A model generated the notes under the pieces. The model made no database searches. It had not been told where the DNA came from and saw nothing but the letters and a program-made list of their open reading frames with translations. Positions 59,737 to 64,000 of a stretch of 64,000 nucleotides of DNA are shown here, one piece after another. Numbering within the stretch: position 1 is the stretch's first letter; each line of letters opens with the position of its first letter. Both the position numbers and the translations under genes were made by a program. The stretch is from Catenulispora pinistramenti (GTDB lineage Bacteria; Actinomycetota; Actinomycetes; Streptomycetales; Catenulisporaceae), in assembly GCF_018274385.1 (NCBI RefSeq), contig NZ_JAAFYZ010000031.1:1-64000 (forward strand), written 5' to 3'.

Positions 59737-60231
59737 TCACACCCCGAGCCGTACCAGGAATTCCTCAAGCTTCTCGGACATGCGCGCGATCTGCTCCTCG
59801 GTGGTCAGCATCTCCTCGATCCGGCCGCCGAGCGCGGGCGTCTTCGTCCCACGGATGTACAAGGAGCACGCGAGGTCCGAGCACAGGTAGAGCCCCGCGG
59901 AGTTGCCCTGGCGTCCGGCGTCGCCGGCCTTGCGCCCCGTCATCAGCGTGACGCCGCCGCCCGGATGCGCCGTGAAGCACAGCGTGCACAGGTTCCACTT
60001 CAGGAACCCCTTGCGGCTGGCGGCGCTGCGCAGCGTGACCCCGATCAGCCCGCCCCCGCGCGGCGCCACCAGGTACGCCCGGTCCAGGGCCCGGTGGTCA
60101 CGCCAGCCGAGGAAGTCGAGTTCGGACCACGGCAGGTCAGCCATGTCGCGGGGCATAGGAATACGTTTGGCCTCGCCCTTGGAACAGTTGGCGAAACTGT
60201 CGCGGAGGGCGTCTTCGGTCACGGGGTGCAT
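59737..60231 (-). CDS. FBP (FusB-type) zinc-finger protein
   Basis: This 164-residue protein has a C-terminal treble-clef with Cys-x2-Cys (LCTLCF) and Cys-x4-Cys (LCSDLACSLYI), the signature of the FBP domain first defined in FusB/elongation-factor-G-binding proteins. In actinobacteria the role is probably ribosome or EF-G association rather than fusidic acid resistance. It is convergent with the GNAT gene. Confidence 0.85.
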   Translation of the reverse strand: MHPVTEDALRDSFANCSKGEAKRIPMPRDMADLPWSELDFLGWRDHRALDRAYLVAPRGGGLIGVTLRSAASRKGFLKWNLCTLCFTAHPGGGVTLMTGRKAGDAGRQGNSAGLYLCSDLACSLYIRGTKTPALGGRIEEMLTTEEQIARMSEKLEEFLVRLGV

Positions 60232-60292
60232 GAGATCGAGCTAACAGGGCGCGCTCGGGACGGTAAAGCGGATTTCCCAACACCTTGCCCAC

Positions 60293-60328
60293 GACAGTGC
60301 CCGGACCGTGTTCGGCCCGGGCACTGTC
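60293..60328. terminator. 12-bp perfect inverted repeat
   Basis: GACAGTGCCCGG (60293-60304) and CCGGGCACTGTC (60317-60328) have a 12-base loop and lie 51 bases after the stop of the minus-strand gene at 60380. This is a stem-type terminator without U-tract. Bases 60330-60385 beside it form short direct repeats of gtgacctayta/ctgcg that run into the gene's 3' end. Confidence 0.6.
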
Positions 60329-60379
60329 CACTGTGTGACCTATTACTGCGTGACCTGCTACTGCGCGCTACTGCGTGAC

Positions 60380-61894
60380 CTACTGAAGCGTCGCGAGCAA
60401 CGAGGTCGTCGTGGCGATGGCCGTCGACAACTCGCCGCTCTGGACGGCGGCGAGGAACTGGTCCTCACTCACTTGCGCGGCAACGTACGGACCGTCCGCC
60501 ACGGAGTAGGTCTGACCGGGATCAGGGATGTCCCGGCCGGGCGTACCGGTCTGGCTGGCGTCCAGTCCCAGGGTCATGGTCACCGCCGGCTTGTTGGCGT
60601 CGGCGGGGAAGAACCAATACTGGTAGGCCGAAGCCTCGGTCGAGAGGATGGTCCCCTTACTGTCCATCGGCTTCTCTCTCCAGACCACCAACTTCCCGCC
60701 GGGCACCGTCTTTGTCGTGGCGTCGACGTCCGGCGGGTACGGCGGCGAACTGATCGACCGCTGGAAAGTTTCCTGGCTCCCCGTTTCCCAGGTCAGCGTG
60801 TTCTTGCCGGTAGGCCCGGTCACGACCAGCCGCGTCTGCATCATCGAGGTGTCGACGCCGGCCTTCACCCCCGCCGGGAGCGCGGGCGCCGCGGCCGCCG
60901 AGATCTGCGACTCGGTCTGGGTGAACGTGGCCAGCGTGTCCTTCGAGACCGCGGTATGCGGATCGAGCAGGTACTCCAGCTTGTTCAGCCCCGGCTTGGC
61001 CAGCATCGCGACGACGTCGTCGGCGGACACCAACAGCCCCGAGGGGTCGTAGGACGTGTCGTAGCGATTCAGATCCGGGGGCCACTGCGCACCGGTCGGA
61101 TAGTCCGACGGCTCGTGGTCCGCGTACTGGAGTTTCGCAGTCGTCGTCGTCACCTGGATGTTGAACGCGTACTTGGTCCGGTCGTCCGGAACGAACGTCA
61201 CCGACAGATCCCTGGCCGCGACCGTCTTGGCCGTGCTCGCCTTCAAGATGTCCGCCGGATAGTAGTCCCCGCCCGCGCGGACCAGATCGGCAGCGGTACT
61301 GCTCCCCTGATGGATGTAGACGGTCCCGCCGTCCACCGCCTTGGTCTGGCAGTCGGCCCTGGCTGGGCAGGCGACGGCCTTGATGACATCGGCTTGGTTA
61401 GTCGGCGCCGTCCCGACCCACATGGTCACCTGGTTCGTCCCGGTCGCACCGGTCAGAACAGCCGGTGAGAGGGGGGCGGAGCCGAAGTTCGTGGTCGACG
61501 ATCCGACGGTGATCCCCTCCGGCAACAACGGCTGCAGCAACCCGGGCAGTTGCCGTCGGACGTCCAGGACCTTCTGGACGCTGCTCAACACCGGCCCGAA
61601 CGGCAGCTTCCCGCTCGGGTCCGCCGAACTGGCGGCGGACGACACCTGGTTCACCGGGCCCTGATTCCCGTGCCCGCCCGGCGTCGCCCCGGACACCAAT
61701 GCGAACGTCCCCATCACGGCCACCGCGCTCAACGTGGCGCCGCCGACGGCGAACATCCGGTTCCGGCGCCGCTGCGCGTCCCCGCGGGCGATGGACCCGC
61801 TCGCGAGGTCCCGCAACGGCGGTTCGGCCTCGGCGAAAGCCGTGCCGAGCAGGCCGCGCACGGCCCCGTCGTCTTCGTTCATCTCGATACTCAT
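60380..61894 (-). CDS. Transmembrane protein paired with a SigE-family sigma factor
   Basis: This 504-residue protein has a cytosolic N-terminus (VRGLLGTAFAEAEPPLRDLASGSIARGDAQRRR), one transmembrane helix (MFAVGGATLSAVAVMGTFALVSGA) and a large extracytoplasmic region. That region contains two Cys (VACPARADCQTK) and no recognised enzyme motif. The sigma gene precedes it by 25 bases. The topology matches anti-sigma-like or sensor partners of SigE-family factors, as in the pair at 50073-51715. Confidence 0.75.
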   Translation of the reverse strand: MSIEMNEDDGAVRGLLGTAFAEAEPPLRDLASGSIARGDAQRRRNRMFAVGGATLSAVAVMGTFALVSGATPGGHGNQGPVNQVSSAASSADPSGKLPFGPVLSSVQKVLDVRRQLPGLLQPLLPEGITVGSSTTNFGSAPLSPAVLTGATGTNQVTMWVGTAPTNQADVIKAVACPARADCQTKAVDGGTVYIHQGSSTAADLVRAGGDYYPADILKASTAKTVAARDLSVTFVPDDRTKYAFNIQVTTTTAKLQYADHEPSDYPTGAQWPPDLNRYDTSYDPSGLLVSADDVVAMLAKPGLNKLEYLLDPHTAVSKDTLATFTQTESQISAAAAPALPAGVKAGVDTSMMQTRLVVTGPTGKNTLTWETGSQETFQRSISSPPYPPDVDATTKTVPGGKLVVWREKPMDSKGTILSTEASAYQYWFFPADANKPAVTMTLGLDASQTGTPGRDIPDPGQTYSVADGPYVAAQVSEDQFLAAVQSGELSTAIATTTSLLATLQ

Positions 61895-61919
61895 GTCAGG
61901 TCTGCTTCCTCGCTCCTGC

Positions 61920-62450
61920 TCACGATCGGCCTGACGTCTCGGCTAATCCGGCCAGCGGTTCCCGCAACAGCGCCAGGCCGCGGCTGGCCATGCTCTTCAC
62001 CGCGCCTTGGGAGATGTCGAGGATCCCCGCGGTCTGCTCCACGCTCATGTCCTCCCAGTACCGCAGCACCACCACGGCACGGGTACGCGGGGGGAGTTGC
62101 TTGAGCGCGGCCAGCACCGCGAGGCGGGTCTCGGTCGGTTCGGCCGGCGACGCCTTCTCGGGGAGGTGTTCCAGGGGCACCGTTTCCCGGTGCCGCTTCC
62201 TGGAGTCCAGAAAGCACCGGTAGACCACCTGCCGCGCGTAGGCACCGGGGTTGTCCGCGGCCCGGACCCGGTTCCAATGGCGGTAGATGCGGTCGAAGGC
62301 GATCTGGACAAGATCCTCTGCGAAGTGCCAGTCACCGCAGAGCAGGTAGGCCGACCGCCGCAGATGGCCCTGGCTGGCCACCGCGAACTCGCGGAACTCC
62401 TCCCGGAAGTCGGGATGCTCCGCGCCGCGGCTTCCCATATGGATTCTCAC
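61920..62450 (-). CDS. SigE-family ECF sigma factor
   Basis: This 176-residue protein has region 2 (FREFAVASQGHLRRSAYLLCGDWHFAEDLVQIAFDRIYRHW) and region 4 (ALKQLPPRTRAVVVLRYWEDMSVEQTAGILDISQGAVKSMASRGLALL). It starts at the GTG at 62450 or the ATG at 62438. It forms a pair with the following transmembrane protein and is divergent from the small conserved gene at 62648. Confidence 0.9.
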   Translation of the reverse strand: MRIHMGSRGAEHPDFREEFREFAVASQGHLRRSAYLLCGDWHFAEDLVQIAFDRIYRHWNRVRAADNPGAYARQVVYRCFLDSRKRHRETVPLEHLPEKASPAEPTETRLAVLAALKQLPPRTRAVVVLRYWEDMSVEQTAGILDISQGAVKSMASRGLALLREPLAGLAETSGRS

Positions 62451-62647
62451 GTCAGTGTCGACTCCCGTAAACCCGGCGCGGGTTCGTAGGCGGCCCGAGA
62501 TTTTCTCCCAGCGCTGCCACGCTCACCCGTCACGCCCGCCCCCACCACGTCGGGAACGTCACAGTCCGGTCCCGAACCGTCACGATTTTGTGCCCTCTTT
62601 GCCGATCGGGAGCCACCTTGCCGAACCGGTCCGGCTACCCTGGTGCC

Positions 62648-62944
62648 GTGATCTTCAAGCGCATCGGCGAAGGGCGGCCCTACCCCGACCACGGACGCTC
62701 CTTCAAGGAGTGGGCCGAGGTGGCCCCGCGCCAGATCCGCCTGGACCAGCTCATCACCACCAAACGCCACCTGGACCTGGACGCCCTGCTGTCGCAGGAC
62801 TCCACTTTCTACGGCGACCTGTTCGCACACGTCGTGCACTGGCACGGCGGCTACTACCTGGAGGACGGCCTGCACCGCGCGGTGCGCGCCGCATTGCAGC
62901 AGCGTACGGTGCTGCACGCCCGGGTACTGGACCTCGACGAATGA
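62648..62944 (+). CDS. Small conserved actinobacterial protein (ParB-N-like pattern)
   Basis: This 98-residue protein runs IFKRIGEGRPYPDHG, then RQIRLDQLITTKRHLDLDALL, then HWHGGYYLEDGLHRAVRAAL. The DGLHRA..A block resembles the ParB/sulfiredoxin nucleotide-binding motif (DGxHR). Close copies are widespread in actinobacteria without known function. The GTG at 62648 is preferred because conservation begins there; the frame opens at 62588. It overlaps the next gene by ATGA. Confidence 0.8.
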   Translation: MIFKRIGEGRPYPDHGRSFKEWAEVAPRQIRLDQLITTKRHLDLDALLSQDSTFYGDLFAHVVHWHGGYYLEDGLHRAVRAALQQRTVLHARVLDLDE

Positions 62945-63237
62945 GGGGCCGGGCCGCCACGCTGACCGGCGCCGCCGTGATCGTCGCGGCGCTGGCCGCC
63001 GTGCTCTGGTCCGCGAACCGGCCGGGACCGTCGGCGGCCAAGGCCGGCGACTGCATCACGACCCCGGCCGCCGGCAGCTTCAAGACCGTCGGCTGCACCG
63101 ACGGCGGCGCGGCGTTCAAGGTGGCCGCGGTGCTCGCCGGCGGCGACAGCAACGGCTGCGACGCCTATCCCGCGGTGGTCCTGTCCGTTGTGGACAAGAA
63201 CCGCACCAAGACTCTCTGCCTCGACAGCGCCAAGTAG
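62941..63237 (+). CDS. Small exported protein, LppU/SCO3897-like
   Basis: This 98-residue protein has an N-terminal signal/anchor helix (LTGAAVIVAALAAVLWSA) and a short extracytoplasmic domain with four Cys (GDCITT, VGCTD, NGCDAY, TLCLD). This is typical of the LppU-type domain with two disulfides. It is translationally coupled to the preceding gene. The function is unknown. Confidence 0.75.
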   Translation: MRGRAATLTGAAVIVAALAAVLWSANRPGPSAAKAGDCITTPAAGSFKTVGCTDGGAAFKVAAVLAGGDSNGCDAYPAVVLSVVDKNRTKTLCLDSAK

Positions 63238-63291
63238 CGACGCCGACGCCGCTGCGGGCCCCGCGGGCACCGGGCGCACTACGCTGCCAGG

Positions 63292-64000
63292 GTGAGTGAT
63301 CTCCGGGAGTTGCTGAGGTCCGGGCTCTTCCGGCGGCTGTTCGCGACCCGTCTGACCGGTCAGTTCGGCGACGGCGTGTTCCAGGTGGCCCTCGCCGCCT
63401 TCGTCGTGTTCTCCCCGGAGAAGGAGGCGACGGCCGCCGACGTCGCGAAGGCGTTCGCGACCCTGCTGATCCCGTTCACCGTCATCGGCCCGTTCGCCGG
63501 CGTCTTCCTGGACCGCTGGCGCCGCCGCCAGGTGCTGCTCTACGCCAACCTGCTGCGGGCCGTGATCGTGCTGCTCGTGGCCACCCAGGTCCTGGCCGGA
63601 CACAGCGGATTCCTCTTCTATGCCTCCGCGCTGGCCGTCCTGAGCTGCAACCGCTTCATCCTCGCCGGACTGTCCGCCGCTCTTCCACAGGCTGTGGACA
63701 ACGATCGGCTCGTGGTGGCCAACGCGGTCTCGCCGACCGCCGGGACGCTGGCCGCGACGCTCGGCGGCGCCGTCGGTGTGGTGGTCCGCGCGCTGGTGGG
63801 GGCCGGGGACGGCGCGAACGCCCTGATCCTCGTCGTCGGCGCTGTCCTCTATATGGCGAGCGGTCTAGTAGCGCGCACCATGCCGCGCGACTCGCTCGGT
63901 CCGGACGAACGTCCCCAGACCTCCACCTGGAGCGAGCTGAAGGTCGTCGCCCGGGGCCTGGGAGAGGGCCTGCGACATCTCAGGGAACGCAAACCGGCAG
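63292..64000 (+). CDS. MFS transporter, N-terminal part (cut by window end)
   Basis: The GTG at 63292 opens a frame that runs past the window end. At least 236 residues are visible with helices and loop motifs of the major facilitator superfamily: RLTGQFGDGVFQVALAAFV, FAGVFLDRWRRRQVLLYANLLRA (motif A-like) and RFILAGLSAALPQAV. The substrate is unknown. The segment after ~190 is a long cytosolic loop, as between helices 6 and 7. Confidence 0.85.
   Translation, partial: MSDLRELLRSGLFRRLFATRLTGQFGDGVFQVALAAFVVFSPEKEATAADVAKAFATLLIPFTVIGPFAGVFLDRWRRRQVLLYANLLRAVIVLLVATQVLAGHSGFLFYASALAVLSCNRFILAGLSAALPQAVDNDRLVVANAVSPTAGTLAATLGGAVGVVVRALVGAGDGANALILVVGAVLYMASGLVARTMPRDSLGPDERPQTSTWSELKVVARGLGEGLRHLRERKPA

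Noticed and set aside
59737..60231. FBP-domain protein as a fusidic acid resistance gene
   Set aside because: The zinc-finger motif is shared, but actinobacterial members are widespread housekeeping-like proteins. Nothing in the context indicates resistance.
1..64000. Prophage, integrative element or toxin-antitoxin system
   Set aside because: No integrase, phage structural gene, attachment-site pair next to the tRNA-Ser gene, or recognisable toxin/antitoxin pair was found. The small gene at 62648 has a ParB-like phrase but no toxin partner.

Overview
The window is GC-rich (roughly 70%) bacterial chromosome with GTG starts, tightly overlapping ATGA/GTGA gene junctions, several SigE-family and partner-switching regulators, and the locus order lysC-asd / recR-ybaB-dnaX / SRP RNA / tRNA-Ser. 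This points to a filamentous actinobacterium. The gene content and the dispersed CTAG-ended repeat would suit a Catenulispora-like genus, but that is inference and the genus cannot be read from the sequence alone.

Region 1 (about 0.2-31 kb) is a general/envelope-stress island. It holds a PerM-type membrane protein, a large-subunit catalase with a small gene upstream, an Asp23/Gls24 envelope-stress cluster (AmaP-like anchor, DUF6286-type protein, small membrane protein, two further Asp23-like proteins, an ECF-like sigma factor), an SRPBCC protein, a GlsB/YeaQ protein, a DUF1206 membrane protein, a 24-residue membrane microprotein, a lipid kinase/PAP2 phosphatase operon and two small membrane-anchored proteins. 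Threaded through it is a dense partner-switching network: five STAS proteins, several RsbW/RsbT-type kinases, three SpoIIE-type phosphatase domains, a 1397-residue multi-domain sensor, and an RsbR-RsbS-RsbT-RsbX-like stressosome operon ending in a hybrid kinase and a response-regulator phosphatase. Seven transcription units carry a common motif GTTT-N15-GGGTAC-like (SigB/SigF type), mostly 53-69 bases before the start codon. This makes the island look like one regulon. No SigB-type sigma gene is in the window.

Region 2 (28.5-37.5 kb) holds a Tat-exported phospholipase C, an orphan two-TM exported protein, a secreted penicillin-acylase-family Ntn hydrolase, and a two-gene operon of mtnA with an aldolase/short-chain-dehydrogenase fusion. 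That pair suggests a methylthioribose or 5-deoxypentose disposal shunt.

Region 3 (37.6-48.1 kb) is an apparent catabolic cluster: two related TetR regulators, two MDR oxidoreductases, an HxlR regulator, an acyl-CoA ligase, two amidohydrolase-2 enzymes, a SDR lacking the YxxxK motif, a quinone-reductase-like enzyme and a MarR regulator. Three near-identical 28-bp operators (10-8-10 geometry) tie the CoA-ligase operon, one oxidoreductase and one TetR gene together. The MarR/decarboxylase intergenic region has its own perfect palindrome.

Region 4 (48.2-50.05 kb) is non-coding: an IS5-type transposase remnant followed by a 1.66-kb element made of two inverted arms of about 0.67 kb. A third partial copy of the arm lies at bases 1-140.

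Region 5 (50.1-64 kb) is more conserved chromosome: two SigE-family sigma factor/membrane protein pairs, lysC-asd, DUF5063, recR, ybaB, dnaX, SRP RNA, tRNA-Ser(GGA), a GNAT enzyme, an FBP-type zinc protein, two small conserved proteins and the start of an MFS transporter cut by the window end.
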